Source of the DNA: M0103 sp040386155
GTDB taxonomy: Bacteria; Bacteroidota; Bacteroidia; Flavobacteriales_D; Crocinitomicaceae
Direction of reading: 5' to 3'
DNA: 64,000 nucleotides
Assembly: GCA_040386155.1 (NCBI GenBank)
Contig: JAZKFZ010000002.1
Location: 186,001 to 250,000 of the forward strand
Shown here piece after piece: positions 8,913 through 17,182 of this stretch. The notes below the pieces were generated by a model. That model saw nothing but the letters and a program-made list of their open reading frames with translations. It made no database searches and was not told the DNA's origin. The first letter of the stretch is position 1. The number at the start of each line of letters is the position of its first letter. Both the position numbers and the translations under genes were made by a program.

Positions 8913-10256
8913 TCAATCAATCTTCATCCGTATCCGCCACTCCTTTGGATATAAATTATTGAAGCGATTGCCTAAATGTTTGATCCAGCCAAGTGGTTGT
9001 TGCTTAAACGTAATTAATTGAAAGCCATGCGTTCCATCAAGACTAAATGTATCACCATGCAAATAACCTAGTGCCTGTTCTCTAGTTAATTCAAGTCGCT
9101 GTGTATAGTGACACAAATGTTGATTTAGCGCTAATTCATGGTGTGGATTGACACCTTTTCGAGTGAGATCGCCAATGGTGGTTCCAGCTTTTACAATATG
9201 CAATTTAGCAATGAGGTGTAAAATTTCTTGAGATGAGGACTGTGGAAAGGCTAAAATCAAGTCATTCCACTGAAAGAATTGTATGTTTTGTTCCTTCGTG
9301 AAGTCGCTAATTCCCATGGTTTTCGCCTCCACCTGCTTGAATTCTTTTTTGTTTTCAAATTTTGTTTTTGCCTTTGAATCGTCATATTTTTGCAGCACGG
9401 CAATAAAGAAACCTTCCGTGTTGACTAAATTGGGGAGACAGTAATTACCGTATTCATTTCTTCCCTTTTTTAGGGTGGGTTGTAGCTCTATTTTAATTAG
9501 ATCGGCACCAAGTTGCTCACAAATGAATTGCACATTTTTTTCATTTTCCTGCTCATTAAAGGTACAGGTTGAGTAGATAAAAAAACCATTAGGTTTGAGG
9601 CTTTCCCACACATCTGAAACAATGCGCTTTTGTCGTCCAGCGCATAACTCCACATTACTCTCTGACCATTCATTGCGACTATTGAAATCTTTTCGAAACA
9701 TTCCTTCGCCTGAGCAAGGAGCATCACATACTACAACATCAAAAAAATGAGGGAGACGTTCAAAATCTTTAGGGTCGTTGTTAGTTACCACTACATTAGT
9801 GGCACCCCATTTTGTAAGATTTTCTTTCAAAATTTGTGCCCGATTGCGAATAACTTCATTGCTCACCAGCAGTCCTTTTTCGTTAAGAAAGGAAGAAATG
9901 AGAGTGCTTTTCCCTCCTGGAGCGGCACACAGATCAAGAACGATTGGTTGGTCAGGAAGTGTCAATGAACGAAGGATTTTATCGAGCACCATTGAACCTG
10001 CCTCTTGAGGATAATAACACCCCGCATGAAAAAGAGGGTCGAGGGTGAAAATTGGACGTTCTTTCAAATAAAATGCATTTTCACACCAAGCAATTTGCTT
10101 GTCGAACTGCAAGTCGGAAAGTTGCTTTTGGTCAATTTGCTTTAAAGAATTTAAGCGCAGTGAAACAGGTGGATTCTCATTCAATGCGGTGAGCAAATCA
10201 TTGCCCAAAAAAGAATCGTTTTTTACTCTGTTTTCAAATGCAGTTGGAAAATTCAT
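8913..10256 (-). CDS. rsmF: rRNA (cytosine-C5)-methyltransferase, RsmF/NOL1-Nop2-Sun family
   Basis: The SAM-binding motif LDLCAAPGGK is at 107-116. The two cysteines of m5C RNA methyltransferases are present: C181 in DAPCSGEG (release cysteine) and C231 in YSTCTFNEQENE (nucleophile). A C-terminal extension of ~150 residues (about 300-447) resembles the extra RNA-binding domain of RsmF/YebU rather than RsmB, which instead has an N-terminal NusB domain that is absent here. The expected target is a cytosine in 16S rRNA. The gene overlaps the upstream tilS by 4 bp (ATGA), so the two are co-translated. Confidence 0.88.
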   Translation of the reverse strand: MNFPTAFENRVKNDSFLGNDLLTALNENPPVSLRLNSLKQIDQKQLSDLQFDKQIAWCENAFYLKERPIFTLDPLFHAGCYYPQEAGSMVLDKILRSLTLPDQPIVLDLCAAPGGKSTLISSFLNEKGLLVSNEVIRNRAQILKENLTKWGATNVVVTNNDPKDFERLPHFFDVVVCDAPCSGEGMFRKDFNSRNEWSESNVELCAGRQKRIVSDVWESLKPNGFFIYSTCTFNEQENEKNVQFICEQLGADLIKIELQPTLKKGRNEYGNYCLPNLVNTEGFFIAVLQKYDDSKAKTKFENKKEFKQVEAKTMGISDFTKEQNIQFFQWNDLILAFPQSSSQEILHLIAKLHIVKAGTTIGDLTRKGVNPHHELALNQHLCHYTQRLELTREQALGYLHGDTFSLDGTHGFQLITFKQQPLGWIKHLGNRFNNLYPKEWRIRMKID

Positions 10257-11167
10257 GAAACAAATTTAAAACAATCCTTCGCTCGAACAATTTTTAAGTG
10301 TTGCTTTGCCACAAACAAAAACTTCCCATTTTCTGCAGTTCGAAGTTTTGCTAGCTCCTTTGCGAAAATGCCTTTTAATTTCAATTTCCGTAATAGTTCG
10401 ATCCGTTCATCTTCCGTCAACTCATCAAAATCTGAGAATCTTAGTTCATTGAAACATTCTATGTGCGAAACAATTGATGCCACTTTTGTAGAAATTTCTT
10501 CTTGTGTAGCTCTAAAGGTCTCCATGACTAGCACTATGTCACTTACTAAGTTCTCATTATATTGCAGCATTTCAGGAATAAAAACATTGCGCAATTTATT
10601 TCTGGCGTAGTCGTTTTTTGAATTCGACACATCTTCTCGCCACTCCACATTATTTTCCTTTGCATACTTGAGAATTTCTTGTCTTGAAGTTTCAAGAAGT
10701 GGTCGAAATAAATACCCGTCCAAAATTTTCATTCCACCCAAGCCATTAATGTTAGCACCACGACCTAAATTTAAAAAAAAGTGTTCGATTTGATCATCTA
10801 AATGATGAGCCAACACAATTTTGTCGTTAGGAGAACTCAGTAATTCCTGAAAAAAATTATACCTGATTTTTCGAGCTTCCTGTTGAAGATTGCCTCCATT
10901 TTTTTCAAGATATACTCCGAGATTAATTGTTTTTTCATGGAATTCAATAGCATGCTTCAAACAAAAGTCCTTGATTAATTGAGCATCTAGTTCCGAGTCT
11001 TCTCCGCGCAATTGGTAGTTTACATGTGCTACTTTTACTTTTTGATTTAATTGAAGCAAGCAATGTAGTAAGACCATTGAATCGACGCCTCCACTGCATG
11101 CAACAATCAAGTTGTCAGTAGAAAAATTGGCTAAAACTGATTTGATATTTTTGTTAAAGAAATTCAT
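10253..11167 (-). CDS. tilS: tRNA(Ile)-lysidine synthase, short form
   Basis: The PP-loop ATPase motif SGGVDS is at residues 25-30, followed by LLHCLLQLN, AHHLDDQIEHFFLNLGRG and a FRPLLETSRQEI segment, all typical of TilS. The enzyme joins lysine to C34 of the AUA-reading tRNA(Ile). At 304 aa it is ~130 residues shorter than common Bacteroidota TilS and seems to lack the C-terminal TilS_C domain; the tail after ~245 is short. The length is near that of the minimal Aquifex-type enzyme. The gene overlaps pabB upstream by 14 bp and rsmF downstream by 4 bp, forming a pabB-tilS-rsmF operon. Confidence 0.92.
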   Translation of the reverse strand: MNFFNKNIKSVLANFSTDNLIVACSGGVDSMVLLHCLLQLNQKVKVAHVNYQLRGEDSELDAQLIKDFCLKHAIEFHEKTINLGVYLEKNGGNLQQEARKIRYNFFQELLSSPNDKIVLAHHLDDQIEHFFLNLGRGANINGLGGMKILDGYLFRPLLETSRQEILKYAKENNVEWREDVSNSKNDYARNKLRNVFIPEMLQYNENLVSDIVLVMETFRATQEEISTKVASIVSHIECFNELRFSDFDELTEDERIELLRKLKLKGIFAKELAKLRTAENGKFLFVAKQHLKIVRAKDCFKFVS

Positions 11168-12359
11168 TCATTCCTTTAATAATTTTGCCCACTTTAGTGA
11201 GACATTCTTCATATTCTGCCTCAGGATCCGATTGAATGGTGATGGCTCCGCCAACAGCGCACGACATGTATTTTTCTTTGCGATTGTAAATTAAAGAACG
11301 AATTACCACGTTGAAATCGAAATCACCATTTGGTTGAATGTAGCCAATACTTCCAGCGTACAACCCACGCTTAAAATTTTCGTAGTCTTCCATCAACTCC
11401 ATCGCCCGTAATTTTGGTACTCCCGTCATCGAACCCATCGGGAATGTTGCTTCGATAATTGATGCAAAATTGGTTTTTTCGTCGATTTCACATGAAACAG
11501 TGGAGATTAATTGATGAACAGTTTCGAAGGTGTGAAGTCCTTGTAATTCATCAACTTTGACAGAGTCTTTCGTGGCTATTTTGGATAGGTCGTTCCGAAC
11601 TAAGTCAACAATCATCACGTTTTCAGCCAATTCTTTTGGGTTTTTTAGCAATTGTTCCTTCAAATAGTCATCTTCTTCAGCGCTAACTCCACGCCGCGCT
11701 GTACCTTTAATGGGTTGACTGATTAGTTTATTTCCTGTTCTTTGTAAAAATCGTTCTGGACTTCCACAAAAAGCAGTGATATCACCTAATTGCAAAAACG
11801 AGCTAAAAGGCGCTTTTGTAATTTCATTGAGTTTGAAATAGGTATCCAATTCAAAGTTCAATTCAACGTTTTTGGTAAAGAACTCTTGGCAATAATTGAC
11901 TTCATAAATGTCGCCTCGTTGAATGTGTTCTTTGATTTTCCGAACTGTCGCAAGGTAATCTTCCTTTGGCGTTCGGGCTTCAAATTGATAATTAAAACTG
12001 TGGTAATTTTTATCTGCTTCTTCCTCCATCAAACGACCAATGAAATCAAATGCTTCAGGTGTTTTACCCCCTTGTACAAATTCAAATTTCTCGTGATCTA
12101 ATTTTACAACAGTTGCAGGAACCCAGAGATGCGTATCGGCTATTTTTAGTCCGTCAAAGTTGCTTGATTTCAGTTGATAAAAATCATTTTTGAGATCGTA
12201 ACTTAGGTAACCAAAAATATATTTCCCTTGGTGTTCATCGATAAAATCTTGCACTTCAGCAATGGTTTTTTTTCCTGATTTGGTGAAAGTTGCGCCATCA
12301 CCAAATGCCAAAATTCCTGTTCCATCGTTTGAGTTAAGGTAAATTATTGGTTGAGACAT
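11154..12359 (-). CDS. pabB: Aminodeoxychorismate synthase component I
   Basis: This is a chorismate-binding enzyme of 401 aa. The motifs are AFCGSPERFL, SQPIKGTARRG, NVMIVDLVRNDL, GSMTGVPKLRAMEL and GLYAGSIGYI. The lysine in PIKGT is the PabB nucleophile; anthranilate synthase TrpE has Ala there (PIAGT), so PabB is the better call. It aminates chorismate for p-aminobenzoate and folate. ATG at 12359 is chosen over an upstream TTG because a promoter-like TACTTTTG (rc of 12363-12370) lies just before it. PabA and PabC are not in the neighbourhood. Confidence 0.9.
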   Translation of the reverse strand: MSQPIIYLNSNDGTGILAFGDGATFTKSGKKTIAEVQDFIDEHQGKYIFGYLSYDLKNDFYQLKSSNFDGLKIADTHLWVPATVVKLDHEKFEFVQGGKTPEAFDFIGRLMEEEADKNYHSFNYQFEARTPKEDYLATVRKIKEHIQRGDIYEVNYCQEFFTKNVELNFELDTYFKLNEITKAPFSSFLQLGDITAFCGSPERFLQRTGNKLISQPIKGTARRGVSAEEDDYLKEQLLKNPKELAENVMIVDLVRNDLSKIATKDSVKVDELQGLHTFETVHQLISTVSCEIDEKTNFASIIEATFPMGSMTGVPKLRAMELMEDYENFKRGLYAGSIGYIQPNGDFDFNVVIRSLIYNRKEKYMSCAVGGAITIQSDPEAEYEECLTKVGKIIKGMNEFL

Positions 12360-12408
12360 ATTCAAAAGTACTATCAAAATATGTAATTTCGTATCCTACC
12401 GATAAAAG

Positions 12409-13719
12409 ATGTTGTACAAAATCTTTAAATTCTTGATTTCAAATGCCATTCGTTTCTATTACAAGGAAATACGAGTGGAAAATGTCAAGCAATTGTCGCA
12501 TGAAGGGCCTTTGATTATCATTGCAAATCATCCCAATACCTTGATGGATGCATGGTTGTTGTCGGTGATTAGTCCCAATAAAATTTATTACCTCACCAAA
12601 GGCACTTTTTTTAGCACTCCACTCAAGATGTGGTTTCTTCGAAGTTTGGGAATGATTCCAGTGAATAGAATGGTGGATGGAAAAACCCAAGGTGTAGAAA
12701 ATGCACATTCATTTGAAGAGTGTTTTAAGATATTAGAGCAAAGCAAAACATTAGTGGTTTTTCCAGAGGGAAATAGTGTTATGGAACGTACGCTTCGACC
12801 TTTAAAGTCTGGCACTGCGCGCATAGCATTAGAGTTTTTGCAAAGAAATCCAACGGTGAAGAATTTGAAAATTTTACCTGTAGGCTTGTATTACTCACGT
12901 GGAAATCAGTACACTAGTTCGGTATTGGTGAAAATTGGTGAGAAGGAATCCATTGATCACTATTTACCGGATTATTTGGAGAATAATGCTGGTGGAGCGC
13001 GAAAACTTACAAATGATTTCAGAATAAAATTGGAAAATTTGTTGGTCATTTCACAATCGAAAGACCAAGAATTGCTAGTCGATGATCTTTTTGCCATTTT
13101 ACATGATAATGATGAAGAATTAACGATTGAACAGCGGGCATCGATTTTTAAAGAATTGCACGAAACAATTCATCAAACGCAAGAGGAAAACCCATCAAAG
13201 ATTAAGGAAATTCATCAGTTGGTGAGTAATTTTCAGATGAAGTTCAACAACCTTTCTATTCGATCATCGCTGCTTTCGAAAGGAATGGGCAGAGGAAAAA
13301 ATGTGCGAAAATTGATTTTGTCATTGTTTTTATTTCTATTAAGTTTTCCAGTGTATTTTTTTGGATTAGTACACAATTTCATTCCGTTTTATACGACTCA
13401 CTTCTTGATGCAGAAATTAGTAAAGGATGTAGAATACTACGCCCCAATTGCTATTCTGTTGAGTATTGTCATGTACCCTCTCAACTATTTGGGAATCATT
13501 TTGCTGTTCGATTGGTTCGTTGATTTTAGTGCAGTGATACATATATTTTATGTCTTTTTAATGCCAACCACAGGTGTTTTTGCATATAAGTATGCCAAAG
13601 CAGCCAAAGAGTTCTTAGTTCGATTTAGATACATTGTTTTGCTTTACAACGACAAAGAAGCAATGAAAAAATTGTTAGCCGATCGCGAGTCCTTGAAGAG
13701 TTTTATACAAGCAAAATGA
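12409..13719 (+). CDS. PlsC-type 1-acyl-glycerophosphate acyltransferase with C-terminal membrane helices
   Basis: The acyltransferase motif NHPNTLMDAW (His and Asp catalytic) is near residue 43, followed by the glycerophosphate-binding block VFPEGNSVMERTLRPLKSGTARIAL (seen in two halves around residue 120). The C-terminal third holds a helical region (about 190-290) and three or four hydrophobic segments (about 300-410), an extension common in Bacteroidota members but not in minimal PlsC. Expected reaction: transfer of an acyl chain to lysophosphatidic acid or a related lipid at the inner membrane. It is divergent from pabB (49-bp gap) and overlaps the next gene by 4 bp. Confidence 0.87.
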   Translation: MLYKIFKFLISNAIRFYYKEIRVENVKQLSHEGPLIIIANHPNTLMDAWLLSVISPNKIYYLTKGTFFSTPLKMWFLRSLGMIPVNRMVDGKTQGVENAHSFEECFKILEQSKTLVVFPEGNSVMERTLRPLKSGTARIALEFLQRNPTVKNLKILPVGLYYSRGNQYTSSVLVKIGEKESIDHYLPDYLENNAGGARKLTNDFRIKLENLLVISQSKDQELLVDDLFAILHDNDEELTIEQRASIFKELHETIHQTQEENPSKIKEIHQLVSNFQMKFNNLSIRSSLLSKGMGRGKNVRKLILSLFLFLLSFPVYFFGLVHNFIPFYTTHFLMQKLVKDVEYYAPIAILLSIVMYPLNYLGIILLFDWFVDFSAVIHIFYVFLMPTTGVFAYKYAKAAKEFLVRFRYIVLLYNDKEAMKKLLADRESLKSFIQAK

Positions 13720-14414
13720 AAAGATACCGCGCTTTGTTCATAATTGCACTAGTGCTAGGATTGTTTTTTGTTTTTCGACAGTGGAAGGGGAGCAGAAGGA
13801 ACATAGCCAGTGATAAAACCAAAAATTCAACTGAATTTGCACAAGCCAAAAAAATAGATTCGACTTCTTTTAGTTCAAACAAGGAAGAATCGTTGCCGAT
13901 TCAACCTTTAAAAAAAGAGAAAATTCCAGCAATTACAAATGGACAAAATGTTATTTTTTCAGTTGGAGGAATCTTAAAAAAGGGAGAGATTGCTTGGAAG
14001 AAAGGCACATCCTTTAAATTCAATGATTTCATTTGTAAAATTGATGAAACAGCTCTTTTTAAAAAAATAGCAGCAGAGAAGGTGCAATATTTAGATGATT
14101 CCAAAAGTTTTTTGTCATTTTTAGCAACCAATCTTCCTGAAACTAGTGCAAAATGGGAGCAGTTTTTTGGAAAAATTGATGCAGCAGCTCGTGTGCCTAA
14201 AGAGCCTGAATTTGAAAATGTTACAGAAAAGATAAAGTACCAAGAACTGAAATTGGATGTCGCATTATCTAGAATTATTGATTTAGAAAAGCAAATTGAA
14301 AACTATTACTTTATTGCACCATTTGATGGTACAATTGTTCAAATCAAAAAGCAGTTAGAATCGAAGGTGAAGAAGTCTGAAATAGTGGTGGTCATTCAGA
14401 AAGATGATGAATGA
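13716..14414 (+). CDS. Truncated RND-efflux-type periplasmic adaptor (HlyD-like)
   Basis: A membrane anchor (residues ~5-20) is followed by a variable linker, a half lipoyl motif (about 75-105, GGILKKGEIAWKKGTSFK and FICKIDETALFKKI), a helical hairpin (about 106-190, FLATNLPE, WEQFFGKID) and the second lipoyl half (FIAPFDGTIVQIKKQ). This order matches Bacteroidota RND adaptors, but the protein stops at 232 aa right after the lipoyl region, so the beta-barrel and membrane-proximal domains (another ~120 residues) are missing. No transporter or outer-membrane channel is nearby. The gene overlaps the PlsC-like gene by 4 bp, which suggests a joint role in lipid handling. No continuation was found downstream, so a frameshift is unlikely. 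Confidence 0.6.
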   Translation: MKRYRALFIIALVLGLFFVFRQWKGSRRNIASDKTKNSTEFAQAKKIDSTSFSSNKEESLPIQPLKKEKIPAITNGQNVIFSVGGILKKGEIAWKKGTSFKFNDFICKIDETALFKKIAAEKVQYLDDSKSFLSFLATNLPETSAKWEQFFGKIDAAARVPKEPEFENVTEKIKYQELKLDVALSRIIDLEKQIENYYFIAPFDGTIVQIKKQLESKVKKSEIVVVIQKDDE

Positions 14415-14533
14415 TAGACTTTTGAAGAATACAATAAAAATCTTTAAGTAAGCTAGGTAGCGCATCTAACTTTTGACTACATTTGATAACTTTTTTGAAA
14501 GCTATTTCAAATTAGTAGTAAATATGTCACTAC

Positions 14534-15670
14534 TTGAAAATTAACCAAACATACCAAATATGTAATCGCTGTGTGATGGATACTTCTGATCCAGAAATTA
14601 CTTTTGATTCGTCTGGTAATTGTAGTCATTGCAATGATTTTTTACTGCGAAGAATTCACCATAAATACCAAGGAGAAGCAACAGATGAGTCCTTTCAGCA
14701 GTTGATTACTGCCATCAAAAGAGACGGGAAGGGTAAAAAATACGATTGTATTATTGGGATTAGTGGAGGGATAGATAGTTCCTATGTTGCTTTAGTTGCC
14801 AAGCAAAACGGCTTGAGAATTTTAGGTGTTCATGTTGACAATGGATGGAATTCTGACTTAGCAGTGCAAAATATTCGCAATATTGTTCAAAAGTTAGATA
14901 TTGAATATCAGACTTTTGTTTTGGATTGGAAAGAGTTTAAAGATTTACAACTCGCTTTTCTTAAGGCTTCAGTACCAGAAGCTGAAACTCCAACCGATAT
15001 TGCAATGTTAGGAGCCTTGCATCAGATTGCAGAACAACATGGAGTAAAGTACATTATCAGCGGTGGAAATTTTGCTACAGAAGGAATTTTACCAGCGGCG
15101 TGGCATTACAATGCAAAGGATATGCGATATTTGAATTACATTCAGAAAACATTTGGTAAATTGAAATTGCGTAAGTTTCCAAAATTTGGTGTTCTTCAGG
15201 AGACCTATTACAAACTCGTGAAGCGAACAAAAATGGTGTACCTTCTCAATTATATTGATTACGCGAAGGAGCAAGCAATGATTACCCTAGAACAAGAGTT
15301 AGCTTGGAAATATTACGGAGGAAAACATTACGAATCAAAATACACAGGTTTTATTCAATCGTATTATTTGTTTGAAAAATTTGGAATCGATTATCGACGT
15401 GCAACATTGTCCTCACAAATTCTGACCAAAGAAATTAGTCGTGAAGCAGCGATTGAACAAGTCAAACCATTGCCCTACAAGTTGGAAGTAGTGGCGGAAG
15501 AAAAAAAATACATCGCCAAAAAATTAGGTGTTTCAATCGATGAATTTGAAGAAATTTTAAAGCGACCGGCAAAATGGTATTGGGATTATCCAAATAGCAA
15601 AGGACAATTGAATTTCATTTACAACACCTACCGACGAATTTTTAAGAAAGAGAAGTTAGCGAGTTTTTGA
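14534..15670 (+). CDS. wbpG: N-acetyl sugar amidotransferase, WbpG family
   Basis: The protein begins with a four-cysteine motif (C10, C13, C30, C33; CNRCVMDTSDPEI) and has a PP-loop SGGIDSS at 77-83. This is the pattern of the WbpG/PseA-like amidotransferases that use ammonia made by a HisH/HisF-like pair to turn an acetamido group on a sugar into an acetamidino group. HisF and HisH homologues follow directly, as in Pseudomonas O-antigen loci. The length of 378 aa is normal. Start is TTG at 14534; the nearby ATG at 14524 is out of frame and stops after six codons. It opens the polysaccharide region. Confidence 0.9.
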   Translation: MKINQTYQICNRCVMDTSDPEITFDSSGNCSHCNDFLLRRIHHKYQGEATDESFQQLITAIKRDGKGKKYDCIIGISGGIDSSYVALVAKQNGLRILGVHVDNGWNSDLAVQNIRNIVQKLDIEYQTFVLDWKEFKDLQLAFLKASVPEAETPTDIAMLGALHQIAEQHGVKYIISGGNFATEGILPAAWHYNAKDMRYLNYIQKTFGKLKLRKFPKFGVLQETYYKLVKRTKMVYLLNYIDYAKEQAMITLEQELAWKYYGGKHYESKYTGFIQSYYLFEKFGIDYRRATLSSQILTKEISREAAIEQVKPLPYKLEVVAEEKKYIAKKLGVSIDEFEEILKRPAKWYWDYPNSKGQLNFIYNTYRRIFKKEKLASF

Positions 15671-15675
15671 TTTGG

Positions 15676-15725
15676 GTGTTTTTGTTGTAGATGTATGGCA
15701 TGCCATACTTCTACAACAAAAACAC
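15676..15725. repeat. 50-bp near-perfect palindrome (copy 1)
   Basis: Three nested blocks of 16, 16 and 16 bp are self-complementary around the centre GGCATGCC, with a single T/T mismatch pair at 15692 and 15709. The outer arms are GTGTTTTTGTTGTAGA and its exact reverse complement. The inner 28 bp (GTAGA-N5-GGCATGCC-N5-TCTAC) has the same plan as copy 2 at 16517-16574. It lies between wbpG and hisF on the same strand, 6 bp after the wbpG stop, so it may end or attenuate transcription. Confidence 0.9.
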
Positions 15726-15762
15726 ATCATACATCGTACATCAAAAAATCGTAAATTTGTTC

Positions 15763-16500
15763 ATGTTTTCACCACGTGTTATTCCAGTTTTGTTATTGAA
15801 AGATGAATGCTTGGTCAAATCCGTTCAATTTGGAAAGTACAATTACATTGGTGATCCAATCAACGCCGTTCGCTTGTTCAACGATTTTCGAGCAGATGAA
15901 TTGATTTTTTTAGACATTGAGGCGACAAAGCAAGGTCGCTTGATTTCACTGGACTTTGTGCGCGATGTAGGAGAGGAAGCGAAAATGCCTTTTGCTGTAG
16001 GTGGTGGAATTCGTAGTCTCGAGGATATTCGTAAAATTGTACATGCAGGTGCTGAAAAAGTAGTGCTTTGCTCCATTGCATGCGAGAATCCTTCATTTGT
16101 GAAAGCGGCAGCGGATGAGTTTGGTTCATCTACGATTGTTGTTTGCATGGATGTGAAGAAGAAATGGTTGGGCAAAGAGCAGGTGTGGAGTAACGCAGGG
16201 ACAAAAGCCACAGGAAAATCTCCAGTAGACTTCGCAAAGGAAATGCAGCAATTAGGAGCAGGTGAGCTCATTGTGCAATCCATTGAAAAAGATGGAACGA
16301 TGGGTGGATACGATTTACCTCTAATTAAAATTATTAGTGAAGCCGTGCAAATTCCTGTCGTTGCGCTGGGTGGCGCTGGTTCCTACGAAGATCTTACAGC
16401 CGCTTTTAAGCAAGGTTATGCGACGGCAATGGCCGCTGGTAGTTTGTTTGTATATCAAGGGAATAAAAAAGGCGTGCTGATATCGTATGAACGATTTTAG
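15763..16500 (+). CDS. hisF2: HisF-like cyclase subunit for sugar amidation
   Basis: This is a (beta/alpha)8-barrel protein of 245 aa. Phosphate-binding segments (AVGGGIRSLEDI, ALGGAGSYED) and D130 (VVCMDVKKKW) match HisF. D11, the general acid of true HisF (CLDVKDG), is replaced: the segment reads IPVLLLKDECLVKS, with L11. This LLLK signature is what I recall for HisF2 proteins that serve WbpG in amidino-sugar synthesis, so histidine synthesis is unlikely. It should channel ammonia from HisH to the sugar amidotransferase. ATG at 15763 is preferred; the ATG at 15691 lies inside a palindrome and would add 24 unrelated residues. Confidence 0.88.
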   Translation: MFSPRVIPVLLLKDECLVKSVQFGKYNYIGDPINAVRLFNDFRADELIFLDIEATKQGRLISLDFVRDVGEEAKMPFAVGGGIRSLEDIRKIVHAGAEKVVLCSIACENPSFVKAAADEFGSSTIVVCMDVKKKWLGKEQVWSNAGTKATGKSPVDFAKEMQQLGAGELIVQSIEKDGTMGGYDLPLIKIISEAVQIPVVALGGAGSYEDLTAAFKQGYATAMAAGSLFVYQGNKKGVLISYERF

Positions 16501-16516
16501 ATTTCGGAATTATATG

Positions 16517-16574
16517 ATTTTTGGAATGAATGTAGAGACAAGGCATGCCTTGTCTCTACATTCATTCCAAAAAT
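16517..16574. repeat. 58-bp perfect palindrome (copy 2), probable bidirectional terminator
   Basis: Every base from 16517 to 16574 pairs with its mirror position; the centre is between 16545 and 16546. The core is GTAGA-GACAA-GGCATGCC-TTGTC-TCTAC, flanked by ATTTTTGGAATGAAT and its exact reverse complement. It fills the 79-bp gap between convergent hisF (stop 16500) and hisH (stop 16580), and T-runs at both arm ends fit a two-way terminator. Its inner 28 bp shares plan and core with copy 1. Confidence 0.93.
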
Positions 16575-16579
16575 TGAAA

Positions 16580-17182
16580 TCACAACAACTTCAACCCCGA
16601 ATCTTGACTTTTCTCTGGATGAAATTGAAATCCTACAATGTTGTTTTTAATCAACGACGAAACAAAACGACTTTCATAGGTACTAAAGGATAGAACTTCA
16701 TCAATTGGAGCCGTTTTCACTTCATACGCATGAACAAAATAGAAACGATCGTCTGGTGAAAGGTCTTTCAAGCGCTCCTGTTCACCATTCTTTTCAAGCA
16801 AATTCCAGCCCGTATGTGGTACTTTATAACGAAGTGAATCTTGTACATGAATGCGCGTCACTTCACAATCGAACCATGCTAATCCTTCGGTATTTCCTTC
16901 CTCACTTCCTTTGCACATCAATTGCATGCCTAAGCAAATTCCCGTGATAGGCACTTTTTTTTCAAGCACAGCTTCTTGCAGGGCCTTATCGAGTTCGTTT
17001 TTTCTGAGAAAATCCATTGCTTTGCCAAAGTGTCCAACCCCTGGAAGCACTAAATGCTCCGCTTCGCGAATTTCTTTTCCATTGTGAATGATGTTACATT
17101 CAAATCCGCAACGCTGAACGGCTCGCTGAACGGAAGTAATATTCCCCATGGAATAATCGAGTATGGAAATTATTTTTGACAT
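16580..17182 (-). CDS. hisH2: HisH-like glutamine amidotransferase subunit for sugar amidation
   Basis: This is a class I glutamine amidotransferase of 200 aa with catalytic C83 in GICLGMQL and the His/Glu pair H188/E190 in FHPEKS. It should release ammonia from glutamine and pass it through the HisF-like barrel to WbpG. Its start codon shares one base with the stop of the upstream glycosyltransferase (TAATG), so the two are translationally coupled. It is convergent with hisF, unlike the usual same-strand order. No other histidine-pathway gene is near, which supports the surface-sugar role. Confidence 0.9.
   Translation of the reverse strand: MSKIISILDYSMGNITSVQRAVQRCGFECNIIHNGKEIREAEHLVLPGVGHFGKAMDFLRKNELDKALQEAVLEKKVPITGICLGMQLMCKGSEEGNTEGLAWFDCEVTRIHVQDSLRYKVPHTGWNLLEKNGEQERLKDLSPDDRFYFVHAYEVKTAPIDEVLSFSTYESRFVSSLIKNNIVGFQFHPEKSQDSGLKLL

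Noticed and set aside
14415..14533. tRNA or small RNA gene between the adaptor and wbpG genes
   Set aside because: No cloverleaf arms or T-loop found; the stretch is A+T-rich leader or promoter sequence.
15691..15762. N-terminal extension of hisF from ATG 15691
   Set aside because: The first codons lie inside the 50-bp palindrome and would add 24 residues not found in HisF; ATG 15763 aligns exactly with D/L11 and D130 numbering.
15843..16283. 146-residue minus-strand open frame inside hisF
   Set aside because: Fully inside a well-conserved barrel enzyme gene, with Ser/Pro-rich sequence and no recognisable domain.
15763..17182. Histidine biosynthesis operon
   Set aside because: No other his gene is present, HisF lacks Asp 11, and wbpG with a sugar locus surrounds the pair.
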